64,000 nt of DNA from positions 261,331,736-261,395,735 of the forward strand of contig OY294067.1 in NCBI GenBank assembly GCA_958510875.1. The letters are read 5' to 3'. Under the pieces are notes generated by a model that did not search any database, was not told the origin of the DNA, and saw only the letters and a program-made list of their open reading frames with translations. The DNA is from Endomychus coccineus (taxonomy: Eukaryota > Arthropoda > Insecta > Coleoptera > Endomychidae). This document shows, one piece after another, positions 12,501 through 23,083 of the stretch (the stretch's first letter is position 1; each line of letters begins with the position of its first letter). The position numbers and the translations under genes are program-made.

Positions 12501-13394
12501 CGGAAGTTACAAATATAAGTGATTTCAACATAGTAGAGTAGGTTAAATCACTGCCAAAAACTATGCCCTAAGCTTCAAGTAATAGCTTACATAACAGATT
12601 CATGTGGGCTTTGGTGAGCTAGCTAACCACCTAATTCGCCTCCAACTTTCGCTTTTCACTACAAACTAACCATTGTTTTCTTCAATACTCTTTGACCTAA
12701 CCTCGTAAGTTTAAGATCTTTCTAACGTATGTACCAAAACGCAGCCGCATCGGTGCGTTAATTCCTTGCGGTGTTACGTTTATAATTATCCATTTTATCT
12801 ACGGGTTTTCATGTTTAATTGCATGATTATATGTTTTGGAATTAAACAAGATAATTACACTTTTACAACCAGTTGTAATTATTAAAATTAAATGAACTCA
12901 TTCGTATTTAGCCGAAAGAATGGAACGGCGATGTTTACGATGGATATTATTGATAAAGTTCATCAACTTTATATCGAGTTTCAGATTTATCTATTCATCT
13001 CGAACTCGAACGTAAATTATACTACGTTCTGGAATAAATTTACCTCTAGTGATGCATCTTAATCATACTTATACTGTAATTTCAGTTTAGTCATGTTGCG
13101 CCTATCAATTTCAACCGTTTCTTACTCACAAATATAGTAATTTTGGTATGTTGCCATCCAAATTCTTAAGTCTATGAGATGCATGTTCGAAATAGGTATT
13201 CTACTAATTACGGAACTGAAGTTGTAACTATAGTAACTGTCGAGGGAAGATGCTCTATGAGCGTCTGATGATTCATTTAGAAATTATGAAGGTTTTCCAA
13301 CCTAGGAAATGTAGCAATCTCATGTATTTGAATGACTTATCTGATTATATGAAGTTGAAACTTCCAGCGTCCGACTTCGAAGTCAGAATCAATT
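12501..13394. other. AT-rich intergenic DNA
   Basis: Nothing recognised. A 61-codon frame at 13250-13435 runs into the PLE-1 terminal repeat and is probably chance. Confidence 0.5.
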
Positions 13395-13965
13395 ACATAA
13401 TAATGATTCTTCACCCAGGTATGAATTATATGTAAATTAAATTCTTGGGAACTAGGTCACATTAATACATATGTCAAACTATATTTTTGTCTTTACGTAA
13501 GTACCTTTCGATCTCACGACCTTCATCATAAGACGGTGAAAACTAATGCGCTGGTTCCTTAAACTAATTTATTCTACTAAGCACTGAGCGTCTTATCGCA
13601 TTAATTTCAATCAAAAATGTTCAGGTCGCAACGACGAACAAAATACAAATAATTGAAATTGTAACTCATTAATATATTAAATATATGAGCATGTATTAGA
13701 AAACCACTACACAGTAATGTTTCTAGTTGAAGACGTCATATCTCGAGCACGAGGCAAAACAGTCTGACAACCAAAATCTGTTTGCGCAAAGTAGGTACAC
13801 TATCAAACAGATGTGTTCAAAATTTTTTGACTACGATAGAAAAAGTCTGAACCATTATTACTGATTTATTGAATCAGCTTTCTACATATACACAATTTTA
13901 AACATTTGTATCACTTTGACTATGATTGCACTCTATTATTTACAGACTTGGCATGAAGTTTTATA
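13395..13965 (-). mobile_element. PLE-1 copy A, 3' terminal repeat part
   Basis: This starts with the family phrase AATAATGATTCTTCACCCAG and then GGTCACATTAATACATATG. It continues through a degraded hammerhead and ATTTCAATCAAAAATG, followed by variable sequence. It ends in TTTACAGACTTGGCATGA, which in copies B and C is C-terminal PLE coding sequence read on the minus strand. A mariner-like element interrupts the copy at the TA at 13964-13965, and it resumes at 16292. Confidence 0.8.
13489..13535 (-). ncRNA. Degraded PLE-1 hammerhead, copy A
   Basis: On the minus strand: CGTCTTATGATGA where CGTCTTCTGATGA is expected, then AGGTCGTGAGATC, then GAAAGGTACTTACGTAAAGAC. The CUGAUGA box is damaged, so it should not self-cleave. 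Confidence 0.6.
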
Positions 13966-14570
13966 CAGGGTGTCCTCGAACTGCTTGGCAAAAATAAACC
14001 CGAAGATTCTTTGATTCGAAAAAAATTTGATGAGCCTTTTTACTTTTGCCTCAAGTGTCTTGTTTAGCCGGTAGAGGGCTTCAAAGTTGCAAAAATAATT
14101 TTGTCTTTTCGGTATAACTTGAGAACGTGATGAAGGACTTTTACAATATTTGGCAGGTGAGTTACTGTCCATAATAGCCGTTTTTGAGAGCGGAGCATAG
14201 AGCCTTAGAGACCATAGAAATGGCTCAAACTTGAGGATGTAACGGGAAAAGTGTCCAGAACTTTTTTGTTGTCGATGTAATTCACTCTATATTTTTTATG
14301 TATATAGCTTATCTAATTTGAAAACTTTTCTTACTCTTAGAAAATTTTGATAAAATTAACGGATTAGCTTGAAAAAAATAATTTTCGAGTCTCTGCAATT
14401 TTGGCTTACTAATTTTACTTGATTAAAATACCTGAGTTGCCTTTGCTTTTCTAATGTCATTTTGGCATTTGGAGAATTTATTCTCAAAACTGTCAGTTTT
14501 TACTTTGCTTTCCGTAAAAATTTTATAAAATTATGGCTCAAAATTTCACTAACACTGAAATGGTTAATAT
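13966..14570. repeat. Left 605-bp terminal inverted repeat
   Basis: It matches the reverse complement of 15687-16291 across its whole length with scattered substitutions. Near its inner end (14533-14570) it holds a mirror copy of the transposase start region (ATGGCTCAAAATTTCACTAA). Confidence 0.9.
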
Positions 14571-14678
14571 CTCGGTAAAACACGAATAATAAAAACAATA
14601 GAAATGGGGAAAGGATGTGATTATTTAGGAAAAACAAATGCTAAATTAAAAGAAACAACAAAACTTTTTGGGAAATCG

Positions 14679-15724
14679 CTAAGGCATCAATTGTTCGAAA
14701 TGTTGCCCATTTTCCTGAATACACAAATTAATTCGTTTCAAGAAATTGGATTGAACTCTGGCTAGTACTTCAGGATCATTCTTCAATAAATCCGCTTCAT
14801 GATTAATTCGTTGCAACAATTCCTCTCGTGTGTTTACTGGAGCTGCATAAACTTTCGACTTCAAAGCGCCCCATAGAAAGAAGTCGCAGGGCGTCAAATC
14901 AGGGGAGCGGGCCGGCCAGTTCACTGGTGCATCGTGTCCTCTACCTATCCAGCGATCTGGATTTTCCGCATTCAAATGTCGCCTCACAGCTAATGTGAAA
15001 TGAGGAGGTGCACCATCATGGATAAACCAGGCCACGACGAATGTGTAAGGGCAAGTCTTCCAACAGTTCAAGTAGCCTTTGTTCCAAAAAGTTCAAGTAG
15101 TTCTCCCCGTTCAATCGATCGGGTATAACGGTAGGGCCAATAATAAAGTTATCCACAATTCCAACCCAAACATTGGTTTTAGTTTGATTCTGAAAATATG
15201 TAACTTCCGTTTCATGAGGATTTTCATCAGCATAGAAATGTTCATTATGGAGGTTAAAAAGACCACATCTCGTGAAAGTATCTTCGTCCGTGAACAGAAT
15301 TAACAAAAATTGGGGTTTGCGTTTTGTCTTTGAACAATAAGCCGACAGAAATCTAGCCGATGACCTGGATCCATGGGCAATAAGTCTTGAACTGTTTTAA
15401 TATGATAGAGATACAACAATTCTTCTTTCAGTACATTATGAACTAATGATTTTGAGGCTCCAATACGGAGTCCCAAACGTAGTGTGCTTATCCCAGGTTC
15501 AGTTTCAACCGCTTCCAGTATCGCTTCTTCGAGCTCTAACGTCCTTCTTGTCCGTCTGCGTCCAGTTTCTCTGCGATTTGCTTCAAATTTGCCAATTTCG
15601 CGAAGGTTTGCCGATTTGGAATTCTGCGATGCGGATATCTTTCCCTTCTCCGGCCATTGCAACGACAAAGTCCATAAATCAATAACATATCAACCATTTC
15701 AGTGTTAGTGAAATTTAGAGCCAT
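14679..15724 (-). pseudogene. Frameshifted mariner-type (DDxD) transposase
   Basis: The start is the ATG at 15722-15724 (MALNFTNTEMVDMLL), followed by an N-terminal helix-turn-helix region of the type seen in many insect transposases. Segments then occur in different frames. At 15668-15300 are the ETGRRRT linker and the second HTH (ISTLRLGLRIGASKSLVHNV). At 15306-15016 are the first catalytic Asp in LFTDED and the NVWVGIV block. At 15071-14679 are HDGAPPHF with the second Asp, NWPARSPDLTPCDFF with the third, and a C-terminal helix. I count 43 residues between Asp2 and Asp3, close to the DD41D (rosa/Visitor-like) group and unlike DD34D mariner. At least three frameshifts make it inactive. Confidence 0.88.
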
Positions 15725-16291
15725 AATTTTATAAAATTTTTACGGATAGCAAAGTGAAAACTGACAGTTTTGAGAATAAATTCTTCAAATGCCAAAATGA
15801 CATTAGAAAAGCAAAGGCAACTAAGGTATTTTAATCAAGTAAAATTAGTAAGCCAAAATTGCAGAGACTCGAAAATTAATTTTTTCAAGCTAATCCGTTA
15901 ATTTTATCAAAATTTTTCAAGAGTAAGAAAAGTTTTCAAATTAGATAAGCTATCTACATAAAAAATATCGAGTGAATTACATTGACCACAAAAAAGTTCT
16001 GGACACTTTTCACGTTACATCCTCAAGTTTGAGCCATTTCTATGGTCTCCAAGGCTCTGTGCTCCACTCTCAAAAATGGCCATTATTGACAGTAACTCAC
16101 CTGCCAAATATTGTAAAAGTTCTTCATCACGTTCTCAAGTTATACCGAAAATACAAAATTATTTTTGCAATTTTGAAGCCCTCTACCGGGTAAACAAGAC
16201 ACTTGAGGCAAAAGTAAAAAAGCTCATCAACTTTTTTTCGAATCAAAGAATCTTCGGGTTTATTTTGGCCACGCAGTTCGAGGACACCCTG
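15687..16291. repeat. Right 605-bp terminal inverted repeat
   Basis: Inverted partner of 13966-14570. It includes the transposase start codon and about the first dozen codons, so both element ends carry that coding start. Confidence 0.9.
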
Positions 16292-16500
16292 TATATCATC
16301 TCCAGGATAGATATTATATAATAATTGGTTCCTTTAGCTGAAACATAAAAATTTAATCGGTTAAGTTATTGTTATTAGTACTATATTCATGAGCATATAT
16401 TATTTTCTGTGAATATTGGTTAGAGATTCCTTGTTTAAGTTCCATCGCAATCTCAAAAAATTTATTTATATACTCATATATACATTTTTTTAATTAAATT
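16292..16500 (-). mobile_element. PLE-1 copy A, coding remnant right of mariner
   Basis: This continues the PLE-1 sequence interrupted at 13965. It matches 25720-25920 (ATCATCTCCAGAATAGAT, AATAATTGGTTTCCTTAG). On the minus strand it covers the end of the GIY-YIG endonuclease region (NQYSQ.I.YAHEYS), with stops. It fades near 16500. Confidence 0.75.
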
Positions 16501-17060
16501 GTTCAAATTGCGACGGAATCACTAAGCGATATTTACAAAACAGAATTTATGGTCATAAGTATAATTAGTATTTAAGCTAAAATAAAAGATGTATCCAGGA
16601 GATGATTCACATAGAACGGTAAATAGTAGAACCTACGTACAATCATTGAGTCAAATTTATACAAATATAAGTAATTAAACACTTGCAAATTTCTACGTAC
16701 TTCTTTCTAATGTTTGAAATTGTTTATACAGTTTAAGTCAGATAGAGCGATGTATAAAATTAATTTGAGATTATAAGAGAGCCTGATGCATCGTATTGTT
16801 GATATTTTTTCTCAAAATGAAGAGATGTTGTTATAAGCTTCTTCACATTTGTCCCAGCGACACTAGTAATGGTGATTGTAATGTTAGGATAAAAAATTCA
16901 TCTGATACGATTATTATCAAAAATCTATGAATTCAATACTTTACATGGAATTTAGCTATTCTGGAACAAATTACACAGTTCTTATATTGAGCAATTTCAT
17001 CAGTCCCCTACCCCACGTAGTTTCTGTACCATTAAACTTAAATTGATAAACAGAACTAAG
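16501..17060. other. AT-rich intergenic DNA
   Basis: Nothing recognised. Confidence 0.5.
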
Positions 17061-17061
17061 G

Positions 17062-17500
17062 TATGCATAACACCGTAATCATAAACGGGATCAACTGCGC
17101 AGTCGGTCTGCTCTGGGAGCTCTCAAATACCTCAAGAGTCGCATCAGGGCTAGTCATAGAGAGTCCAGAGGTAGAGAAGGTCTTCATCAAAGATCCTGTG
17201 TCTAGGCTTTCTCTTAACAGGAGGGTCCTCATGGAGATGACTACAATTCTCACGGGTCAATGTCGTCTTAAGACACCTACATATTATGGGCATCGTAGAT
17301 GAGCAGCCTTTATGTAGAACATATCGAGAGGTGGAAGACACTGCCGCACACACCCGGTTGGAATGACCAGCTTTGACATTCCTCAGGCACCGTTATTTCG
17401 GCGCAGCAGAGCTGCTTCAGTAGGAAGTTATGGAAGCCAGCATCAGCAATATTTTGGATTTATGGCGGGAAAAAAATCTGCTGGAATAGAATAAACTGCT
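17062..17500 (+). pseudogene. LINE RNase H / C-terminal tail fragment
   Basis: Plus-strand frames give the end of a LINE ORF2 with an RNase H domain. A block around 17215-17290 reads LTGQCRLKTPTYYGH, corresponding to the LTGH motif. After a frameshift come EDTAAHTRLE and LTFLRHRYFGA, like the CxxC..EETxEHxLxxCPA..R...FG zinc-finger tail of I/R1/Loa-type LINEs. Several cysteines are lost. Upstream RT and endonuclease parts are missing. Confidence 0.65.
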
Positions 17501-17814
17501 GATCATGAGGTGCATCTAGGAATCAAAACTCTGCTCTACAAAGATGATGATATAAAGTGATATTTAATTTGAAATCTGAAAGCAATGTTTTAATATTTCT
17601 GCTCATTTATGATTTATAACGTGATATTATTAAGATATTAAAATTTTAAATTGTGGTTAAATAGTAACTCAACAAGGTTCTTCTGCTATGATTTGAATAT
17701 CATGAGAAACAATCCTTACAACAGTGGCAGCAAAGAATTTAGGAATATTATGAAATAGTAGATTCAAAAACACTTTATTTCTAAATTAATAAATTAATAA
17801 TTCGCAAACCAGGC

Positions 17815-18125
17815 TTTATTTAAATGACAATGAAAAATTCTAGCAGCAAACCCTTGCCGAACTCGTCCTAGAGTTTCAGTGAGAATCTGTTGCATTCTTC
17901 AAAAATTCATTATTTTAGAGCTTCAATATTGTCAACGGGCTTAGCATAAGCTTTTCCTTTGAGATAACTCGACAAACATAATATTAGTGGTGTCATATCA
18001 GCAGAACGAGCAGGTCACTTTATTATACTTTATCGTCCAACCCCCCTACCAGGATATTGCGCCTTTGAATGTAGTTTTACGGTTCTGAAAAAAAAAGAGG
18101 AGCACCATCTGATGGTTATCTCCAG
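17815..18125 (-). pseudogene. Third mariner-type transposase fragment
   Basis: Minus-strand translation gives DGAP near 18105, then a degraded linker, then LSQRKSLC in place of the FFLWGxLK block, and QQILTETLGRVRQGFAARI at about 17895-17840. That last piece is the usual C-terminal helix of this transposase group, as in 50898-52961. In-frame stops are frequent and no TIR was found. It is a short, old remnant. Confidence 0.6.
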
Positions 18126-18239
18126 GATTTGAGAATTTAGTTCGGAAAGAAGGTAATAATCATTAAGTGGGCTCCAAATTTTTGAAAATGCAGAGTAGAG
18201 ATATTTACTTTTGAAGTAACTGATCATGAGCTCTACCTC

Positions 18240-18640
18240 TAGATGCTGTCAATATTCAAGGAAAGTAGTTTCAAAAATCTTCTTTGCCCCGATTCAACTA
18301 TGCCAATTAGATTCATATAAGACCAAACCACTGAGACGTACTCAAACTTGGATTTGACATAACAATAATAAATAGATCTAAGAGCATTCATCTCATTGAA
18401 CTCTTCACCACATCGACTTATAAAACCATACATGTGATTTGCTTCGGATACAACATTATCAATGTTTGAATTAAAGTTTAACATACAGTCGAAAGTTACT
18501 CCAAGATCAACAAATGTCTCAGGTCTTCGCGAAGTAATATTATTAATACTGTAGTCAAAATGTATGTAAAAAGTAACTTTCAACCATAAACTTTCATTGT
18601 ATCCTTGACCAGTTGCTGAACTCGATGGACTATAATAGCT
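18240..18640 (-). pseudogene. LINE reverse transcriptase C-terminal fragment
   Basis: The minus frame encodes DLGVTFDCMLNFNSNIDNV, HMYGFISRCGEEFN, and ALRSIYYCYVKSKFEYVSVVW. These are the standard post-catalytic blocks of Jockey-type LINE RT (LGV.FD..L.F..HI, then LYxSLVxSxLEYxSVVW). It ends in QRRFLKLLS. There is no 5' part and no tail. Sequence at 18641-18827 looks like a further C-terminal piece of the same protein type (LAQRKALIVSALETI) but lies on the wrong side, so the copy is rearranged. Confidence 0.78.
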
Positions 18641-18827
18641 AATTGAATAAACAACAATGATTCGCTTTAAAAAAATTATTAGCATCTTGTACATCCAGCA
18701 ACTTTGTACATTTTATTGTATTTATTGTTTCTAATGCGGATACAATCAGAGCCTTTCGTTGCGCTAATTGCGAGATATGTAAAATATTCAAGAAATTGTG
18801 ATGCGAGCGAACATTCTCATCAAACAC
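18641..18827 (-). pseudogene. Displaced LINE C-terminal piece
   Basis: The frame includes HISQLAQRKALIVSALETI, which resembles the R(R).ALxVxFLxKL region after the thumb of Jockey-like RTs. It lies upstream, in minus-strand sense, of the RT fragment that should precede it. That implies a local rearrangement or a second insertion. Confidence 0.4.
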
Positions 18828-19970
18828 AATGAATCAACATATTAAAGTTGACAGTGGATCAAATAACATCGAGATACGTTAAGCATTGTCGGTGTAAACA
18901 AGCTGAATCTTCACCTGATACAAAAGGCATAGACATAATTAAAGTCGAATGCCATCAGGTAGATAATAGACCCATTGTTACGACATTCTCTGGTTGTTAC
19001 GTCCAAATATCAGCTTCGGTAAAAAACCATTCCGTGGATATTCAGTCTGCCTCGTAATTGGCTGTATGTTGATGTTTAAACTCGCAGAGTACAAATTGTC
19101 TGGTATTGCCATTCTTGGTATCTGCAGTCAAACACTAAAGCCTCTAAACATTACGTTCACGGACGCATGAATAAAACCCCAATTTACATACAGTTTGTTC
19201 ACTTTAGTTATGACTAACTACGAGTTATTTTTAATTTGCTTATTTGGTTCAGCATTCAATCGATGCCTACATTGTTGCATCTTACAGTTCTGTATGTACA
19301 CTGACCATTTAAAATCATTATCAATAAATAATCCGGTCATTTATTAATGACACTATTGCAATAATCTATCGGAATTACTGAAAATACTTAGTGCTTCAAA
19401 ATACATTATTTGATGACTAGTCTGGCCTAAAGCTAGTAATGTATTAGCACGCTAACAATATCTGGCGGTAGATGCTCTCGAAAATATAATGTAATTAAAT
19501 TAATCCTTGTTGAGTGTTGAGTCCTAGATAAGTAATCGAAAATTACAATATCCATGGTGAATCACAAAAGTAACATTAGCTAGTTAACAGTTAGCTCTGT
19601 CATATTCTCAAAGTTTTTTGAGTTTTGACCAAAAAATTTGAGCAATTTCGATTGAAAAATGTACAAATTTGCTTGTGGTTCTGAAATGGAAACGCAAGAT
19701 CAGCAGAACCAGAATACCAAAAGTATCGAACAAGACTAAAATAAGTTTTGTTCAGAATTTTGAGTGTGTGTATAATCGAAAAATAGTTCATCCGTATCAT
19801 CGACGAAATGTATAAGCTTCATGGGCTTGGAGATACACAACAACGATTAGTTTGTCCGGTCTATGTTTTTGAGGAACGTATGCAAAATGGTGAGATCGTT
19901 CAGATGAAAATGTGTGGTCGCTGTGAAATTCACATGCAATTAAATTACGTCAATTTAGGCAATGTATCAG
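18828..19970. other. AT-rich intergenic DNA
   Basis: Nothing recognised. Short frames at 18848-19057 and 19600-19800 have no domain. Confidence 0.5.
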
Positions 19971-19971
19971 G

Positions 19972-20100
19972 AGAGCTATAAAAAAGTTCACTCTGGGGAT
20001 ACAATATAACACTATGAATAAGAAATATTCACCTTTATCCACTACTCCTAAAGTACCTTTCGGCTACCAAGTAGCCATCATCAGAGTAAACTAGATGTGG
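19972..20100 (-). repeat. Family 2 repeat copy with hammerhead core
   Basis: Opening AAAGTTCACTCTGGGGATA, then ACACTATGAATAAGAAA, then CACCTTTATCCACTA, then the ribozyme region at 20051-20092. There is a small deletion beside the ribozyme compared with the 5702 and 41756 copies. Confidence 0.75.
20051..20092 (-). ncRNA. Hammerhead core, family 2, cleavage side deleted
   Basis: On the minus strand: AGTTTACT, CTGATGA, stem II GGCTA-CTTGG-TAGCC, GAAAG, then GTACTTTAGG. All conserved catalytic boxes and the five-pair stem II are present. However, about seven bases between GAAAGG and TACTTTA, which in other copies hold the cleavage site and the returning strand of stem I (CCTCAG), are missing. 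It probably cannot cleave. Confidence 0.7.
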
Positions 20101-20261
20101 TATAAGCAGGATGATGTATAAGGATATGATTGGGGACAAGTAATTGGTTGGTTGAATGAATCTTTAGGCGTTCGACGGCCAGCACGCAAAAGCCGAATTT
20201 TTTGATTCGTGTCACGTCTAGCTTGCGGCTATTGTGGAGGGGTATGTTGAATAGAAAGGAC

Positions 20262-20306
20262 ATCTTGCAATTTTAGAGTTAAATTTATTTTGCCTCTTCA
20301 ATGTAT
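20262..20306 (+). repeat. Partial 148-bp satellite monomer left of the LTR
   Basis: CTTGCAATTTTAGAGTTAAA and TTATTTTGCCTCTTCAATGTAT match the 3' end of the satellite monomers at 21827-22815. The sequence is cut at GTAT, where the LTR begins. Confidence 0.85.
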
Positions 20307-21826
20307 TGTTATGAAAAACTCTTACTGAGTTTTTATTTGCCCCAAGTTGTGGTGACAATTGTTATGAAAAAACCCTAATGGAGTTTTTTTTTTATTATTA
20401 TTTTTTGATTATTCTACCGGCTAGCTTTTATCTTTTTAATATTTGATTTTTATTTGGAATTAATGTTTGTTTCGAATTAGTTTCTGAACTTTTGAAGTTA
20501 AGTTTATCTATAGAATAATTTTATATGGAATTAAACACAATGCTCTTTGAATTTCACAATATTTAATTTCTATGACTCTTCTTATCTCGGGTAATTAAAT
20601 TTTATGTTTCACAAGATCTATGATATAACCTTAAAATCACTTTTACAACTAATATTTGTTTATACTGTTATAATCAACAATCTTCCTTTTACTTTACAGA
20701 TAATACTGATAATATGATGTAGAAATTATAAACAAACTTACGTTTAGATAATATCCAAAAGTGTGTTTAACAATGTTGGCAATGTTCAATTTACTTCTTT
20801 TTAATTTTGTTGATTCACTTTTACACAATACTCTGCTATTTCACGATAATCACAGGTAACTAATTTTGGTTACTTCTTCTTGAGAATCAAGAACTGTTGA
20901 TAATACTTTGTTTTATTCTTTTAGATAAGATATAAAACTTTTCGATGCTTTATTGTAATTATATCGAAGAATGGCAATCGTTGGATACTTCTTATAAATT
21001 GGAGGTTATTACAACCTTTTACTTGGTTTAGATACTTGGAACACTTTTTGACTTTTAATAATTATTTATTAACTTCGGTTACTTGGAACTTATCGAAGTT
21101 TGGCCTCCAAAACCGACGCTACATTGATGTCATTTTCCACCTATTAGGTGCCTTCTTTTCATATCAAGAATGCCAAGTTAATTGTTGTGAAACTGACAGA
21201 AGTATCTCGTTGTTACCAGCCTGACACTAGGAATTCGTCTCGACCAATCAGAATTTAGTATTCTATAATTTTTGAATTATTGGAGATTTTCAACTTATTT
21301 TGATTGATAGTGATTCCTTCTTTTTAAATTAATATTGCCTACATTTTTCCACACACTTTGGTATAATATAACCTATGATTGGGTTATTATTAATATGATT
21401 ATTCCCATATTTATGGTTTTCTTGACAGTTACTTATTCTTAAATCTAATACATACTATATTATATCAATAACATTCTTTTAACATTATATAACTCAAATT
21501 TACTAATCCTAACTTATATCTATAACATTATTCAATGTTTTGTACTATCTCATGATAGTTTTGTAATCACTTTAATTATGATTTCTGCCTTCGTTACACA
21601 GTATGTTTCTTCACTTTCACTGAAGTTCTTGTTTATCACTTCTTATTCTATTACATTGTTGTTTATTATGTTTTACATTGTTAATTTTAATATCCTAACC
21701 ATCATTTAGCTTTTACTATTGTTTTTAATTCCATATAAATATCTTTTATTTGATCTTTTCTGATTTTCAAAGTTCGGTGAGTTATTATTTTTAAATTTTT
21801 ATTGTTTATGAAATGAAATCATAACA
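20307..21826 (+). mobile_element. Probable 1,520-bp solo LTR, GTAT duplication
   Basis: The ends TGTTATG and CATAACA are inverted and begin and end TG..CA, as LTRs do. The flanks are GTAT (20303-20306) and GTAT (21827-21830), and removing one restores the satellite sequence CAATGTATGTATATTGAA, so a 4-bp target duplication is clear. There is no significant ORF. A second collinear copy lies at 9564-11217. Ty3/Gypsy elements commonly make 4-6-bp duplications. A non-autonomous DNA element cannot be fully excluded because no internal region or primer site is present. Confidence 0.75.
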
Positions 21827-22815
21827 GTATGTATATTGAAATTCTAGAGTGTTTAGTTTTAAACTTTTACTCAAATAATGCAAAATTTTAACTCTAGATT
21901 TTGGAAAAAGTACTGTTGACAGAGTTTATTCTGACCTTGCAATTTTTGAGTTAGATTTATTTTGCCTCTAATATATGTATTTTGAAATTCTAAAGTGTTT
22001 AATTTTAAATTTTTACTCTAATAATGCAAAATTTCATATCTAAATTTTGGGAAAGTAATGTTAACACAGTTTATTTTGACCTTACAATTTTAGAGTTAGA
22101 TTTATTTGGTCTTTCCAATGTATGTATATTGAAATTCTAGAGTGTTTAATTTTAAACATTCACTGTCTGGATGCAAAATTTCAACTCTAGATTTTGAAAA
22201 AAGTACTTTTGGCATTGCTTATTCTGACCTTCCAATTTTAGAATTAGATTTATTTTGCCTTTTCAATGTATGTATATTTAAATACTAGGGTGTTCAATTT
22301 TAAGCGTTTACTGTAACAATGCAAAACTTTAACTCTAGATTTTGGAAAAAGTACTGTTGACAGAGTTTATTCTGTCCTTGCAATTCAAGAGTTAGATTTA
22401 TTTTGCATTTTCAATGTATGTATATTGAAATTCTAGAGTGTTTAATTTTAAACTTTTACTGTAATAATGCAAAATTTTAACTCTAGATTTTGAAAAAAGT
22501 ACTGTTGATAGAATTTATTCTGACCTTGCAATGTTATAGTTAAATTTATTTTGCCTCCTCAATGTATGTATATTGAAATTCTAGAGTGTTTAATTTCAAG
22601 CTTTTATTGTAACAATGCAAAACTTTAACTCTCGATTTTGGAAAAAGTACTGTTGACAGAGTTTATTTTGACCTTGCTATTTTAAAGTTAGATTTATTTT
22701 GCCTCTTGAATTTTGAAATTGTAAAGTATTTAATGTAAATTTTTTACTTTAATCATGCAAAATTTCAACTCTAGATTTTGGAAAAGTACTTTTGACTGAG
22801 TTTATTCTGACCTCG
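21827..22815 (+). repeat. 148-bp tandem satellite, about 6.6 units
   Basis: The landmark ATTCTAGAGTGTTTAATTTT or its variants recurs at 21841, 21985, 22134, 22282, 22430, 22578 and 22718, giving steps of 144, 149, 148, 148, 148 and 140. Each unit also carries ACTCTAGATTTTGGAAAAAG and TTTATTCTGACCTTGCAATT. Units differ by scattered substitutions. The array was interrupted by the LTR at 20307-21826. Confidence 0.95.
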
Positions 22816-22999
22816 TCTGCATATTTCTTTGCTTCCGATAGCGTAGGTTCGAAACGTAGGGGCAACGATATCGTAGGTTAATTTGTTGAATTTTCATGTA
22901 TTTTTGAGAACACTAGGTTAGTAGGTTATTGGAAAGTTTGTTTTTGTAATTTATTGAATTTCCTAGCCGTTATTCTGGATCTGCATAAATATATCTGAT

Positions 23000-23083
23000 A
23001 AACTATAACAAATTTCACAATGTGGATGCACTATAGAATAGCACTATGAATAAGAAACAACCACCTTTATCCACTAGAAATTC
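23000..23083 (+). repeat. Family 2 repeat fragment
   Basis: ACTATAACAAATTTCACAAT, GTGGATGCACTATAG, CACTATGAATAAGAAACAAC and CACCTTTATCCACTAGAA match the family opening. The ribozyme part is absent. Confidence 0.7.

Larger units (their letters stand above)
13966..16291 (-). mobile_element. Mariner-superfamily element with 605-bp TIRs
   Basis: The ends CAGGGTGTCCTCGAACTG and CAGTTCGAGGACACCCTG are inverted and flanked by TA (13964-13965 and 16292-16293), the Tc1/mariner target duplication. The two inverted repeats (13966-14570 and 15687-16291) are each 605 bp, far longer than the usual 20-250 bp of this superfamily. Between and inside them lies a frameshifted minus-strand transposase. It is inserted in PLE-1 copy A: the flanks rejoin as GTTTTA plus TCATCTCC, matching intact PLE-1 copies at 25715 and 38200. 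Confidence 0.92.

Noticed and set aside
13936..16321. Open frames at 13936-14172 and 16076-16321 that encode nearly the same protein
   Set aside because: They are mirror images within the two 605-bp inverted repeats, and the apparent conservation comes from that. No transposase-like content.
20262..22815. CRISPR array
   Set aside because: The regular 148-bp units are contiguous satellite monomers with no distinct spacers, in a eukaryotic context.
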